Shown one piece after another: positions 27,652 through 36,496 of a stretch of DNA of 64,000 bases. Position 1 is the first letter of the stretch. Every line of letters starts with the position of its first letter. The notes beneath the pieces were generated by a model. That model did no database searches. It saw nothing but the letters and a program-made list of their open reading frames with translations, and was not told the DNA's origin. The stretch covers positions 186,001-250,000 of the forward strand of contig NZ_BLYI01000062.1 of the NCBI RefSeq assembly GCF_016586355.1. The letters are read 5' to 3'. The DNA comes from Anaerostipes butyraticus (lineage in GTDB: Bacteria > Bacillota > Clostridia > Lachnospirales > Lachnospiraceae). The translations under genes were made by a program, and so were the position numbers.

Positions 27652-28633
27652 ACCGCTTGAGAAACCATCCTTTGTGGTGGACAGCCTTATCCCGACAGGC
27701 TTATCGCTGTTCTGCGGCTCACAGAAGATAGGCAAAAGCTGGCTCATGCTGAAGCTATGCTTATGCGTGTCGCAGGGAATCCCTTTATGGGATATGCCGA
27801 CAATGGAGGGCGATGTGCTTTACCTCTGCCTTGAGGACACGTTCTGCCGCATACAGGACAGGTTATTTCGTTTGACGGACGAAGCAAGCGGGCGGCTCCA
27901 CTTTGCCGTGGCAAGCTGCAAGCTGTCAGACGGTCTTATCGTGCAGCTTGAAGATTATCTGAAAGATTACCCAGACAGCAGGCTCATTGTCATTGATACC
28001 TTGCAGAAAGTCCGTACAGCTTCAAAAGACAATGCCTATGCAAGCGACTATGGGGACATCTCCCTCATCAAAGACTTTGCCGACAGGCACTCTCTGGCGG
28101 TCATTGTCGTACACCACATCCGAAAGCAGAATGACAGCGACGTGTTCAACAAGGTGTCTGGGACGACAGGATTAACGGGGAGTGCGGACGCTACCTTTGT
28201 TCTGGAAAAGGAGAAACGTGCGTCTGACACCGCCAAGCTGTATGTGACGGGCAGGGACACGCCTTATCAGGAATACACGCTGCGTTTCCGTGATTGCCGT
28301 TGGGAGCTTGTGGAGCGGAAAACGCAGGAGCAGCTTGCGAAAGAAACGATACCAGATGTCCTTTTTCGGTTGGTGGATTTTATGAGGGATAAGGAAGAAT
28401 GGATAGGCACGGCAACGGAACTGTTAGCCGCTATGGGGGAAACGGAAACCATACCCACGGTGATTACGAAATGGCTGAATGAATACCGCACCACATTTTT
28501 AAGCGAGAACCGTATCTGCTACCAGTACAGCCGCAGGAAAGACGGCAGGCGGATTGCCCTTGCAAGGAGGGCGGGTGACAGCGGTGATGGTGGTGACAGC
28601 GATATTAGGATACCCCCCTGTTACTGTCATTGA
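27608..28633 (+). CDS. RepA-type AAA helicase/primase-associated ATPase
   Basis: A 341-residue RecA-like ATPase. Walker A is GSQKIGKSWLM (about residues 36-46), Walker B is LIVIDTLQKV, and IVVHHIRKQ plus SGTTGLTGSADATFVL follow as in RSF1010 RepA-like hexameric helicases. It probably unwinds the element's origin during replication of the excised circle. AAAGGAGG precedes the ATG. Its C-terminal codons overlap the first 45-bp repeat at 28573. Confidence 0.83.
   Translation: MQKLQTVNAETLLYEPLEKPSFVVDSLIPTGLSLFCGSQKIGKSWLMLKLCLCVSQGIPLWDMPTMEGDVLYLCLEDTFCRIQDRLFRLTDEASGRLHFAVASCKLSDGLIVQLEDYLKDYPDSRLIVIDTLQKVRTASKDNAYASDYGDISLIKDFADRHSLAVIVVHHIRKQNDSDVFNKVSGTTGLTGSADATFVLEKEKRASDTAKLYVTGRDTPYQEYTLRFRDCRWELVERKTQEQLAKETIPDVLFRLVDFMRDKEEWIGTATELLAAMGETETIPTVITKWLNEYRTTFLSENRICYQYSRRKDGRRIALARRAGDSGDGGDSDIRIPPCYCH
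28573..28617. repeat. 45-bp repeat R1 (direct)
   Basis: Copy 1 of a GGTGAC-rich repeat ending in GGATACCCCC. It lies in the 3' end of the helicase gene. R2 is in the same orientation; R3 and R4 are inverted. Confidence 0.8.
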
Positions 28634-28670
28634 CGCTTAAAGCCATGTAAAGCTGGCGGCTCTGCCCTGC

Positions 28671-28713
28671 GGGTGACAGCAGTGACGGTGGTGACAGTGA
28701 TTTTAGGATACCC
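28671..28713. repeat. 45-bp repeat R2 (direct)
   Basis: Copy 2, same orientation as R1 and 98 bp from it, reading GGGTGACAGCAGTGACGGTG then TTTTAGGATACCC. It lies in non-coding DNA after the helicase gene. Confidence 0.8.
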
Positions 28714-28740
28714 TGCCGCTGTCATCCCTACGGGAGAACA

Positions 28741-28850
28741 CCCCGTAAACGCAAAATGCAGGCGTGAGATTTACTCGCCCTTTTCGGTCGTGTAAAACCA
28801 CCCCTGCGGTCAGAAAAATCATTCCGATTTTTCCGACTGCGTTTACAGGG
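28741..28850. repeat. nested inverted repeats next to oriT
   Basis: CCCCGTAAACGC near 28741 is inverted as GCGTTTACAGGG near 28839-28850. Inside it GAAAAATC-ATTCC-GATTTTTC (about 28813-28833) forms a hairpin flanked by GCGGTC/GACTGC. This can extrude as a cruciform and may be part of the replication or transfer origin. Confidence 0.6.
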
Positions 28851-28886
28851 TGTAACACACTACACTTTGCCCTGCAAAGTCGTGTG
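28850..28886 (-). other. origin of transfer (oriT), MOBV type
   Basis: Read on the minus strand: hairpin ACTTTGC-AGG-GCAAAGT (28880-28864), then GTAGTGTGTTACAC. TAGTGTG/TTA is the nick motif of pMV158-type MOBV origins, where the same hairpin-nick arrangement is known (ACTTTAT...ATAAAGT). Cleavage would fall between 28856 and 28855. The cognate relaxase gene starts about 300 nt away. Confidence 0.82.
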
Positions 28887-28993
28887 CCAGACGTTCCCTC
28901 TGGACTCCCTTAAGGCAGGGCTGTGCCCTGCTATCCTACGCCTTACGGCTTCGGATAAAAGAATGGCGGCATGACGGTGACGGCTCTTGCGAG

Positions 28994-29036
28994 GGGGGTA
29001 TCCCAAAAACACCGTCATCATCGACATGACCGTCAT
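28994..29036. repeat. 45-bp repeat R3 (inverted, diverged)
   Basis: Inverted copy beginning GGGGGTATCCCAAAAAC and continuing with GTCATCATCGACATGACCGTCAT. It is more diverged in the GGTGAC part than R4. Confidence 0.7.
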
Positions 29037-29071
29037 GCAGGGGGTGAGGGTGACAGTTGCGGCAGTCGGCA

Positions 29072-29116
29072 GGGGGTATCCCAAAACTGCTGTCACCACC
29101 GTCACCGCTGTCACCC
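29072..29116. repeat. 45-bp repeat R4 (inverted)
   Basis: Inverted copy GGGGGTATCCCAAAACTGC then GTCACCACCGTCACCGC. It is close to a perfect inverted partner of R1 and R2, so the four copies flank oriT symmetrically. Confidence 0.8.
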
Positions 29117-29157
29117 CAAAGGACGGTCACCCGCCGAAAGAAAGGAGGAATCCGCCT

Positions 29158-30123
29158 ATGCCTTATGCAATCCTGCGTTTCCAGAAACGAAAAGCGGGCG
29201 GCGTTGCGGCTTGTGAACGCCACAACGAGCGGAAGAAAGAAGCCTACAAAAGCAACCCAGATATAGATATGGAACGCTCTAAAAACAATTACCATCTCAT
29301 AGCACCACCAAAGTACACCTACAAGAAAGAGATTAACCGCATGGTAGCCGAAGCGGGGTGCAGGACAAGGAAAGACAGCGTGATGATGGTGGAAACGCTC
29401 ATCACAGCTTCACCAGAATTTATGAACCAGTTACCGCCCGAAGAACAAAAAGCGTATTTCCAGACGGCTCTTGACTTCATTTCGGAGCGTGTTGGAAAGC
29501 AGAATATCCTCTCCGCTGTCGTCCATATGGACGAGAGAACGCCCCATATGCACCTCTGCTTTGTGCCGATTACGCCAGACAATAAGCTGTCAGCGAAAGC
29601 TATCTTAGGCAACCAGAAATCATTATCCGAGTGGCAGACCGCCTACCATGAGCGGATGTCCTCACGGTGGAATCAGCTTGAACGGGGGCAGTCCTCAATG
29701 GAAACCAAGCGGAAACACGTCCCCACATGGCTCTATAAATTAGGCGGCAGGCTTGATAAACAGTATGAAGAAATCGTGTCTGCCCTATCCGACATCAACG
29801 CCTTTAACGCAGGGAAGAAAAGGGATAAAGCGTTAGATTTACTCTCTGCATGGCTGCCAGACGTGGAGAAATTCTCTAAGGAAATCGGGAAACAGCAGGC
29901 GTATATCGACAGTTTGAAAGAGAGAATTGGGCAGGAATCAGACTATGCGGGGCGTATGCGTGATGAAAAGTACGAGCAGGAACTAAAGGTGCAGAAAGCG
30001 AATCAGAAGATATTTGAATTGCAGAGAACCAACGAGCAGATGGGGCGGCTGCTGTCAAAAATACCGCCCGAAGTGTTGGAAGAATTGCAGAAAAATCATA
30101 GAAGCAGAGCGAAAGAAAGGTAG
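29158..30123 (+). CDS. MOBV-family relaxase (Mob/Pre type)
   Basis: A 321-residue mobilisation relaxase. AAAGGAGG 8 nt before the ATG at 29158 decides the start; the frame is open further upstream through the repeats but lacks a ribosome site. The metal-binding motif HMDERTPHMHLCFVP (HxDExTPHxH) is the MOBV hallmark, and a coiled-coil, Lys/Glu-rich C-terminus follows. It would nick oriT at 28850-28886 and lead the strand into a recipient through another element's secretion system. Confidence 0.9.
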   Translation: MPYAILRFQKRKAGGVAACERHNERKKEAYKSNPDIDMERSKNNYHLIAPPKYTYKKEINRMVAEAGCRTRKDSVMMVETLITASPEFMNQLPPEEQKAYFQTALDFISERVGKQNILSAVVHMDERTPHMHLCFVPITPDNKLSAKAILGNQKSLSEWQTAYHERMSSRWNQLERGQSSMETKRKHVPTWLYKLGGRLDKQYEEIVSALSDINAFNAGKKRDKALDLLSAWLPDVEKFSKEIGKQQAYIDSLKERIGQESDYAGRMRDEKYEQELKVQKANQKIFELQRTNEQMGRLLSKIPPEVLEELQKNHRSRAKER

Positions 30124-30131
30124 ATATGTGA

Positions 30132-30986
30132 ATGAAGAAACAGGATTTTAAGGTGTTAAAGACCAAAGACTTGTACCCGTTCCCCGACAATCCGTTTCAT
30201 GTGGCAGAAGATGAAACACTGTCAGAGTTAGCGGAAAGCATCAAGGAATTTGGCATTGTCACGCCGATAATCACACGCCCGAAAGAGGACGGGGACGGTT
30301 ATGAAGTGATTGCAGGACAGCGGCGTGTCCGTGCTTCTGAACTTGCAGGGATAAATACCGTGCCTGCGTTTGTCCTGCCCTTAGACCGTGACCGAGCCAT
30401 CATCACCCTTGTAGACAGCAATTTGCAGCGTGAGAATATCCTGCCATCGGAGCGGGCGTTTGCTTACAAGATGAAATCCGAAGCCATGAAGCGGCAGGGT
30501 TTCCGCACAGACTTAACCTCGTCACAAGTTGTGACGAAGTTGCGGACGGACGACAAGGTGGCACAGGGCTTCGGCGTGGGCAGGATGACCGTGCAGCGTT
30601 TTATCCGCCTGACGGAACTGATACCGCCGATTTTGCAGATGGTGGACGAGGGGAAAATCGCCCTCACGCCTGCGGTGGAACTGTCCTTCTTGAAGAAAGA
30701 CGAGCAGGAAAACCTCTTTGCCACGATGGAGAGCGAAGAAGCAACGCCCTCACTCTCACAGGCACAGCGGATGAAACAGTTAAGCCAGAGCGGGCGGCTT
30801 GACATGGATACGATATTTGCGATTATGACGGAGGAAAAGGGCAACCAGAAAGAAACCTTGAAAATCAACACAAGCAAGCTGAAAAAATACTTTCCGAAGA
30901 ACACAACGCCGAAGCAGATGGAGGAAACCATCATCAAACTTTTGGAGCGTGAGTTGCAGAGGAAACGCAACCGTGACAGCCGCTAA
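30132..30986 (+). CDS. parB: ParB/RepB/Spo0J-family protein
   Basis: A 284-residue ParB-type DNA-binding protein. The N-terminal domain has the CTP-binding motif AGQRRVRASELAG and the segment DSNLQRENILPSERAFAYK. An HTH follows (GFGVGRMTVQRFIRLTELIP). No ParA gene is nearby. It starts 8 nt after the relaxase stop. It may stabilise the circular intermediate or act in regulation. Confidence 0.87.
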   Translation: MKKQDFKVLKTKDLYPFPDNPFHVAEDETLSELAESIKEFGIVTPIITRPKEDGDGYEVIAGQRRVRASELAGINTVPAFVLPLDRDRAIITLVDSNLQRENILPSERAFAYKMKSEAMKRQGFRTDLTSSQVVTKLRTDDKVAQGFGVGRMTVQRFIRLTELIPPILQMVDEGKIALTPAVELSFLKKDEQENLFATMESEEATPSLSQAQRMKQLSQSGRLDMDTIFAIMTEEKGNQKETLKINTSKLKKYFPKNTTPKQMEETIIKLLERELQRKRNRDSR

Positions 30987-31031
30987 TCTTCTTTTTTCGG
31001 GAAGTAAATACAGAGAGTTGAGGTATGGAGA

Positions 31032-31262
31032 ATGAGAGAAATCCAGTATGAAATCGTAAAGGAAATCGCAGTATTGTCTACGGGCGACAGTGGCTACACA
31101 AAGGAAATCAATCTCATTTCATGGAATGGGAAAGAGCCGAAGTATGACATCCGCAGCTTTTCCCCGAACCGTGAAAAGTGCGGCAAGGGAATCACGCTGA
31201 ACGCTGATGAAGCGGCGGCACTCCTTAAAGCATTACAGAAAGAATTAAACAGCGAGGATTAA
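31032..31262 (+). CDS. PC4/YdbC-like ssDNA-binding protein
   Basis: A 76-residue protein (MREIQYEIVKEIAVLST...) whose beta-rich pattern KEINLISWNGKEPKYDIRSFSP and KCGKGITL resembles YdbC proteins of the PC4 coactivator family. Those bind single-stranded DNA and are common in Tn916-like and related elements. Short, cytosolic, no catalytic motif. It probably supports the element's DNA processing. Confidence 0.75.
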   Translation: MREIQYEIVKEIAVLSTGDSGYTKEINLISWNGKEPKYDIRSFSPNREKCGKGITLNADEAAALLKALQKELNSED

Positions 31263-31333
31263 TGGTATCTGATTGGCAGGGCGGGGACATTTCCAAACTC
31301 TTCCCTGCCCTGTCTGGAAAGGAAGATTTAAGT

Positions 31334-31525
31334 ATGGGCGAGGATAAGAAAGCAGATAAAAAGAGAAAGCGTATCGTGCCAAAAGCACCAGTGCAGATGA
31401 TAATCAGCCGTGAATATGTCGGCACACAGACCGTTACAGAAGCGTTTGTCCCGATTATCTCCGAGGATATTCGGAAGAAGATTGCCGAGGGCGACACCTT
31501 CGACAATGAGGGGCTGTCCGCTTAG
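31334..31525 (+). CDS. small conserved protein before the recombinase
   Basis: A 63-residue Lys-rich protein (MGEDKKADKKRKRIVPKAP...), starting at 31334 after GGAAGG. An alternative ATG at 31262 shares its A with the previous stop codon and would add 24 residues. The C-terminal half (QMIISREYVGTQTVTEAFVPIISED) is conserved-looking. Proteins of this kind often precede serine recombinases in such elements; function unknown. Confidence 0.55.
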   Translation: MGEDKKADKKRKRIVPKAPVQMIISREYVGTQTVTEAFVPIISEDIRKKIAEGDTFDNEGLSA

Positions 31526-31579
31526 AATGTACGCAATGGGACATGAAAACAGATAGGACAGATACGGAGGTTTTACAGT

Positions 31580-33436
31580 ATGGCAGGAATCAAAGAAGAA
31601 AAGAAAATCTATTTAGTCGGCATTTATTGCCGCTTATCTAAAGACGATGGTACGGATAACGAGAGTGCGAGCATTGCGACACAGAAATCCATCCTCACGG
31701 ATTATGTGAAAAAGCAGGGATGGCACATAGCAAAAACGTATGTGGACGATGGTTATTCTGGTACAAATTTCCAAAGACCAAGTTTCCAGAATATGATAAA
31801 AGACATTGAAAGCGGTCTGATAAACTGCGTGATTACGAAAGATTTATCCCGTCTGGGGAGAAACTATCTTGATTGTGGGTTATATCTGGAAGTTTTCTTC
31901 CCAGAGCATAACGTGAGGTATATAGCGGTCAATGACGGCGTAGATACCTTGAATAAATCTGCTATGGACATCACGCCTTTCCGCAACATTTTAAACGAAA
32001 TGTATGCCGCTGACATATCTGTTAAGATAAAATCGGCATATCGGGCGAGGTTTCAACAGGGGAAATTCATGGGAACTACCGCCCCTTATGGCTATATCAA
32101 AGACCCTGCCGACCACAACCATCTGCTGATAGATGATAAAGTGGCACATGTTGTAAAAGAGATATTCGACCTTGCATTAAAAGGGAATGGAGTTGCCAAA
32201 ATTTGCAGACATCTTAATAAACAGCATATCCTACGCCCTGCCGCTTATGCGGCGGAGCGTGGCGAAACAGGCTTTGAACGTCATTTTGAGGGGAACGAGG
32301 ACAAACGCTATATTTGGAGTGGGAACAGCGTGAGGAGCATTTTAAGAAGCCCGATATATGCGGGAAATCTTGTAGGCTACAAACGGATTGCCGCCAATAT
32401 GAAAAGCAAGAAACGCCCCTCTAAGCTGCCCGAAGAATGGGAAGTGATACCCAATACCCATGAGGGAATAGTCACGCAGGAGGAATTTGATATTGTCCAA
32501 CAGCTTATTACAAGTCGTAGGCTTCCACAGAACAAGGGAGGATTTGTAAATATTTTTGCAGGCGTTATCAAGTGTGTGGACTGCGGATGTGCTCTGCGGG
32601 CAATGAACGTACACAGGAGGAAACGCCCAGAGATTATCGACTGTGTACAGTATTCATGTAATAATTATGCAAGAAACGGAAGAAGCGAGTGTAGTGCCCA
32701 CAATATAGAAGCAAGGGATTTATTCAATGCCGTTCTTGCCGACATCAACTGTTTTGCGGATATGGCAGTGAATGATGAAAAGGCGGTCAGGGCCATAGAA
32801 AAGCGGCTCACGGAAACAGACCAGAGCAGGGCGAAAGCATTAGAGAAAGAACGTAAGAAGCTGAACAAACGCCTTGCGGAACTGGACAGGCTGTTTTCCT
32901 CTCTCTACGAGGATAAGGTCATGGAGCGTATTACCGAGCGGAATTTTGAGATGATGTCGGGGAAATACCAGAAAGAGCAGCTTGAAATTGAAGCAAGGCT
33001 GAAAGAGGTGACGGAAACTCTTAATGAAAGCTACGAGAAATCACGGGGAATCCGTGACTTCCTCGCCCTTATCCGAAATTATCAAGGCTTAAAAGAACTG
33101 GATGCAACAGTTATAAACGCACTCATAGACAAGATACTTGTTTCGGAGCGTGAGAAGATGGCAGACGGAACAGTGAAGCAGGAAATCAAGATTTACTATA
33201 AATTCATCGGCTTTGTCGATGAATTACATATCATACCTACAAAACGGTGGGCAGCAATGCCCGCTAAAAATTGTACGGTGTGCGGCGTTGAATATGTCCC
33301 GGGCTCTGGTGCATCAAGGTATTGTCCTGCTTGTGCCAAGAAGATACGGAGGGAGAAATCAAACGAGAGCAAACGCAGGAGCAGAGAACAGAAAAGGATA
33401 GCATGTATGAACTGTCCGCAAAAAATGACCGACTGA
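31580..33436 (+). CDS. large serine recombinase (TnpX/TndX type)
   Basis: A 618-residue site-specific recombinase responsible for integration and excision. The N-terminal resolvase domain has catalytic Ser20 (YCRLSKDDG) and the DLSRLGRN arginine motif. A recombinase domain follows (about 160-310), then a zinc-ribbon/coiled-coil region, a DUF4368-like segment and a C-terminal Cys cluster (CTVCGVEY...CPAC). GGAGG precedes the ATG. Its TGA stop (33434-33436) overlaps the right GA core. Confidence 0.95.
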   Translation: MAGIKEEKKIYLVGIYCRLSKDDGTDNESASIATQKSILTDYVKKQGWHIAKTYVDDGYSGTNFQRPSFQNMIKDIESGLINCVITKDLSRLGRNYLDCGLYLEVFFPEHNVRYIAVNDGVDTLNKSAMDITPFRNILNEMYAADISVKIKSAYRARFQQGKFMGTTAPYGYIKDPADHNHLLIDDKVAHVVKEIFDLALKGNGVAKICRHLNKQHILRPAAYAAERGETGFERHFEGNEDKRYIWSGNSVRSILRSPIYAGNLVGYKRIAANMKSKKRPSKLPEEWEVIPNTHEGIVTQEEFDIVQQLITSRRLPQNKGGFVNIFAGVIKCVDCGCALRAMNVHRRKRPEIIDCVQYSCNNYARNGRSECSAHNIEARDLFNAVLADINCFADMAVNDEKAVRAIEKRLTETDQSRAKALEKERKKLNKRLAELDRLFSSLYEDKVMERITERNFEMMSGKYQKEQLEIEARLKEVTETLNESYEKSRGIRDFLALIRNYQGLKELDATVINALIDKILVSEREKMADGTVKQEIKIYYKFIGFVDELHIIPTKRWAAMPAKNCTVCGVEYVPGSGASRYCPACAKKIRREKSNESKRRSREQKRIACMNCPQKMTD

Positions 33437-33441
33437 AGTTG
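33413..33441. other. right attachment site (attR)
   Basis: TGTCCGCAAAA (33413-33423), the inverse of the left-end motif, lies 11 nt from the GA core at 33435-33436. Chromosomal araD sequence resumes at 33437. The recombinase stop codon is inside the site. Confidence 0.85.
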
Positions 33442-33739
33442 CCCATGGTGAATGAGTGTGTACGATGCCTCCCAGAGTTTCAAAGGCCCGATACAGTTCC
33501 AGATGTGTCGGCGTATCAGAAGAAGGGTTCATTTCACCTTCTACCTTCTCCCCCTGCAGATTCATGACAACCATATCTTCCGGTTTTAATTCTTCATACG
33601 GCACGCCGCTTGGCTTAATTACAAATAATCCTTTCTCCCGGTCAATGCCGCTTACATTTCCCCATGTATAAGTGATCAGCCCTTTGGCAGGCAGTTCCAT
33701 ATTTGCTTCATATACCTGCTGCTTTAATTCTTCTAACAT
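33437..33739 (-). pseudogene. araD: araD 5' fragment (L-ribulose-5-phosphate 4-epimerase)
   Basis: The first 101 codons of araD, ending at the element junction. They include the WGNVSG and KPSG substrate motifs, Asp75 and the metal-binding His94 and His96 (HTHSPWAT). In the present state translation runs into element sequence and stops at 33359, giving a 126-residue stub without the C-terminal metal ligand. The start overlaps the end of the araM-like gene by 7 nt, showing they are cotranscribed. Confidence 0.93.
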
Positions 33740-35025
33740 GATATGACCTCCTCATAGAAATCATAGAATTTCAGAAGTCTCATAAAAGTGATTCTTGCCC
33801 TGACATACGGTGACAGATTTGCGTTTTTCGCCTGGTAGCTTTCATCAAATCCAAGGTCTTCCAGAGATTTTACTCCCTTCACTTTCTCGATCATTTCAAC
33901 CAGTTCCTCTGCTGTCGGAATTTCCCGGATTATAGAAATAATCTCCTCGTTCTTTTCCACCAATTTTGCCGGATCCACTTCATCCAGAAGGTTTGGTGTA
34001 TTTTCCTCCATAATGATCTCAAACATTCCCGGTTTGCTGAAGTTTTTCCGGATCAGTTCTTCTTCCACCGGCATGGCATCTTTTACTTTAAAATCTCCGG
34101 TTTCCATTTTTTCTGCCGCTTTATGATAAATTTTAGAGGCAAGCACTAAGCCGACGCCAACCTTTTCTCCATGATAAAAATCGATATAATCGTTGATTAC
34201 TTCCATTTCCCACAAATGGGACATATGATGTTCCGCTCCGGACGCTGGTCTTGAATTGCCTGTCATCTGCATTGCAAGACCGGAAAGGAGCAGTCCGTAC
34301 ATCAGATTCTCATATGCATCTGCATCTCCTGTGGTCAGTCCATCCAGACTTTCTTTTAACCGGTCAAGAGCCTCATATTCCATGCTGCAGATCTCATCAC
34401 AGATATATTCTCCAGTCAGCAGATGGGTGATCTTCCAGTCAGCCAGCGCTGTATATTTTCCAAGGAGATCAGAGACCCCGGATGCTGTCAGACGCAGCGG
34501 TGCTTTCTTGAAAATATCCGTATCTGCCACAACAACGACCGGTGATACAGCAGTAAAACTTTTCTTAAAGCCGTGCCATGTCATTGCAGCCACTGTTGAA
34601 ACAAATCCATCTACACTTGCGGCTGTCGGTACAGAAAAGAATGGAATTTTCATCTCATACGCATGATATCTTGTAATATCATGAATCGTTCCAGAACCAA
34701 CCGCGATCATCAGATCCGCTCCGCCGACTTCGTCCAGACCTTTTTTCGCTGCTTCTACTCCATGTTCATTGGCATGAAGATTTTCCGGATTCAGTACGAT
34801 CTTTTTCAAGCCTGGAATCAGTTCTTCTACCTGTTTTCCTGCAGCTTCATATGTATTTTCATCGCAGATCATTACCAGTGATTTCTTGTCCGCATATGCA
34901 GGTCTCTTTAAAATATCCGGAAGCTGTGAGATGGCTCCGCTTTCAATAATAATGTCATCTACGACAATTTCATGTTTTCTTCCGCAGCTGCATGGTTTTA
35001 AAAATTCATTGACATCTATTTTCAT
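33733..35025 (-). CDS. AraM/glycerol-1-phosphate dehydrogenase-like polyol-phosphate dehydrogenase
   Basis: A 430-residue iron-containing-ADH-fold dehydrogenase of the AraM/EgsA family. The NAD(P)-binding region [13 protein letters not shown] and the [12 protein letters not shown] segment are characteristic. Metal ligands lie in [16 protein letters not shown] (Asp), [12 protein letters not shown] and [10 protein letters not shown] (His). Family members act on small phosphorylated polyols. Between a PTS and araD it may oxidise a PTS-made pentitol phosphate to L-ribulose-5-phosphate; that is an inference. Confidence 0.85.
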   Translation of the reverse strand: MKIDVNEFLKPCSCGRKHEIVVDDIIIESGAISQLPDILKRPAYADKKSLVMICDENTYEAAGKQVEELIPGLKKIVLNPENLHANEHGVEAAKKGLDEVGGADLMIAVGSGTIHDITRYHAYEMKIPFFSVPTAASVDGFVSTVAAMTWHGFKKSFTAVSPVVVVADTDIFKKAPLRLTASGVSDLLGKYTALADWKITHLLTGEYICDEICSMEYEALDRLKESLDGLTTGDADAYENLMYGLLLSGLAMQMTGNSRPASGAEHHMSHLWEMEVINDYIDFYHGEKVGVGLVLASKIYHKAAEKMETGDFKVKDAMPVEEELIRKNFSKPGMFEIIMEENTPNLLDEVDPAKLVEKNEEIISIIREIPTAEELVEMIEKVKGVKSLEDLGFDESYQAKNANLSPYVRARITFMRLLKFYDFYEEVISC

Positions 35026-35027
35026 TC

Positions 35028-36455
35028 CTATACTCCTTGCTGTTCTGTGGCTGTGTCATTTTTATCTGCCTGGCGGTCCAGATATTCCACAATCTGCTGA
35101 TTCTTTGTCTTAAAGATGATAAACGCAACTGCGTAAACCGCAACCGCAATTCCAATAAACAGTGGATTTCCGGATAAGAATGCCAGGAAAACAAATCCGA
35201 GCATTGGTTTTCCAAGAATATTGAAACTTGTGATCATGGCAGCCCCTGCCGGGATCGCGAATCCTGCGGATCTTGCTACTTCTGTGAACAGCGGCGCTGT
35301 ATAGGTACACATTAACAGTCCAAGGCTGAACCAGATGATTCCTGCTACCAGGATCTTAGACATATTTCCTTTATATACTGCTACCAGTCCCTGTACCATA
35401 TACGGAATTGCCAGCAGATCGACAACCGGAAGAACCTGGTTTCCAGGAAGGATCGTTGCGATGATAACCATGATTGGAATCAGGAGCAGTCCACTGGTCA
35501 GTGTTGCCGGCTCACCATATCCAACCGCGTCATTAACGGCAATATACCACTCTCTGTCCCCGGATTTTCCCATAAATACTCTGGCTGCTTCTGTGATCGG
35601 AGCGAATGCCTGTGCAAACATACTTGCGATTTTCGGAAAAATTGCCATGATCGCTGCTGTTGCGATAGCGGCTTCCAGCACATCTCCCCAGCCGGCTAAA
35701 GTACCCAGCTTATCAATGCTTCCAAGGATTCCGATCAAAGCTCCAAGAATAAATCCAAGAGTCATCGGTTCTCCGATAAATCCAAGTTTCTTTTCAATGG
35801 ATTTTGGATTCAGTTTTACTTTATTTAAACCTAATTTATTCAGAATAGGATCGATTGCGATTGCAAAGATTGCCGGTTCTACGTTATGCATGGCAATGAT
35901 CGTACAATTCGGATAATTGTAATATTTAGACCAGCGTTTTGCTACTAATTCTGAAATCAGAAGACTGTACAGATTCAGAAGAATCATACATGCGATTCCC
36001 AGAGCAAAGTTGTGGGTGCTGAAGATTACCATAGCTCCCCATACAATGTAAGAATAGTTATTCCACAGATCAGACGGCTGGAAAATGTTCGTCCATTTTA
36101 CAAGGAATAAGATGGTCTGCAGGGCGATTCCAAGTCCCAGATAAATCATTCCCGCACTGGTTGCAAACGCTACAACTGAAGTCGCCTGCCATCCTACGTC
36201 AAAGGTATTTAAGTGAACACCTGTGATATTGGACATAACATCTGACATGTTCTGTACCAGCGGTGTAATGATCGGCGTATAAGCGCCAATGATCAGTGTA
36301 AAACCTTCCAGAGATACTCCGGCGTATAACCCTGACAAAAATGCCTTTGCTGGTTTTACACGGAATATCAATGCTATGATAAAAATGATAAATGGAACTA
36401 CAATGGCAGATCCAAAGTTATCAATAACGGCCTTTAATGTTTCTAATATAATCAT
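35028..36455 (-). CDS. PTS galactitol-family permease, EIIC component
   Basis: A 475-residue membrane protein with about ten hydrophobic segments, of the galactitol (Gat) EIIC family. MHNVEPAIFAIAIDPILN and AVGYGEPATLTSGLLLIP are typical loops. It is the transport channel for a polyol, working with the EIIB and EIIA just upstream. The stop codon is 2 nt before the araM-like start, so the genes are tightly coupled. Confidence 0.9.
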   Translation of the reverse strand: MIILETLKAVIDNFGSAIVVPFIIFIIALIFRVKPAKAFLSGLYAGVSLEGFTLIIGAYTPIITPLVQNMSDVMSNITGVHLNTFDVGWQATSVVAFATSAGMIYLGLGIALQTILFLVKWTNIFQPSDLWNNYSYIVWGAMVIFSTHNFALGIACMILLNLYSLLISELVAKRWSKYYNYPNCTIIAMHNVEPAIFAIAIDPILNKLGLNKVKLNPKSIEKKLGFIGEPMTLGFILGALIGILGSIDKLGTLAGWGDVLEAAIATAAIMAIFPKIASMFAQAFAPITEAARVFMGKSGDREWYIAVNDAVGYGEPATLTSGLLLIPIMVIIATILPGNQVLPVVDLLAIPYMVQGLVAVYKGNMSKILVAGIIWFSLGLLMCTYTAPLFTEVARSAGFAIPAGAAMITSFNILGKPMLGFVFLAFLSGNPLFIGIAVAVYAVAFIIFKTKNQQIVEYLDRQADKNDTATEQQGV

Positions 36456-36496
36456 ATAGCTTCCTCCCTATATTTCAGAATGACTCCGGCTATCTT

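Larger units (their letters stand above)
22432..33436. mobile_element. 11.0-kb integrative mobilizable element with tet(O), in araD
   Basis: The element is bounded by GA dinucleotides at 22432-22433 and 33435-33436; deleting 22432-33434 restores araD in frame. All genes run on the plus strand: tnpV, tet(O), a KTR-type protein, sigma-like regulators, a RepA-type helicase, a MOBV relaxase, parB, a PC4-like gene and a large serine recombinase at the right end. No type IV secretion genes are present, so it should be mobilised in trans. GA cores are known for the TnpX/TndX recombinases of Tn4451 and Tn5397. Confidence 0.93.

Noticed and set aside
28573-29116. Possible CRISPR array
   Set aside because: The four repeats are in mixed orientation, diverged and unevenly spaced, with no unique spacers of equal length and no cas genes.
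28987-29157. 57-codon N-terminal extension of the relaxase
   Set aside because: The extension only translates the repeats; the strong AAAGGAGG site lies before the ATG at 29158.
28860-29295. minus-strand frames of 84 and 119 codons opposite the repeat region
   Set aside because: They consist of translated GGTGAC-type repeats (His/Val/Thr-rich) and overlap oriT; no start signals.
22432-33436. Calling the element Tn916-like
   Set aside because: It has no tyrosine integrase or excisionase and no conjugation genes; the recombinase is of the large serine type and the relaxase is MOBV.
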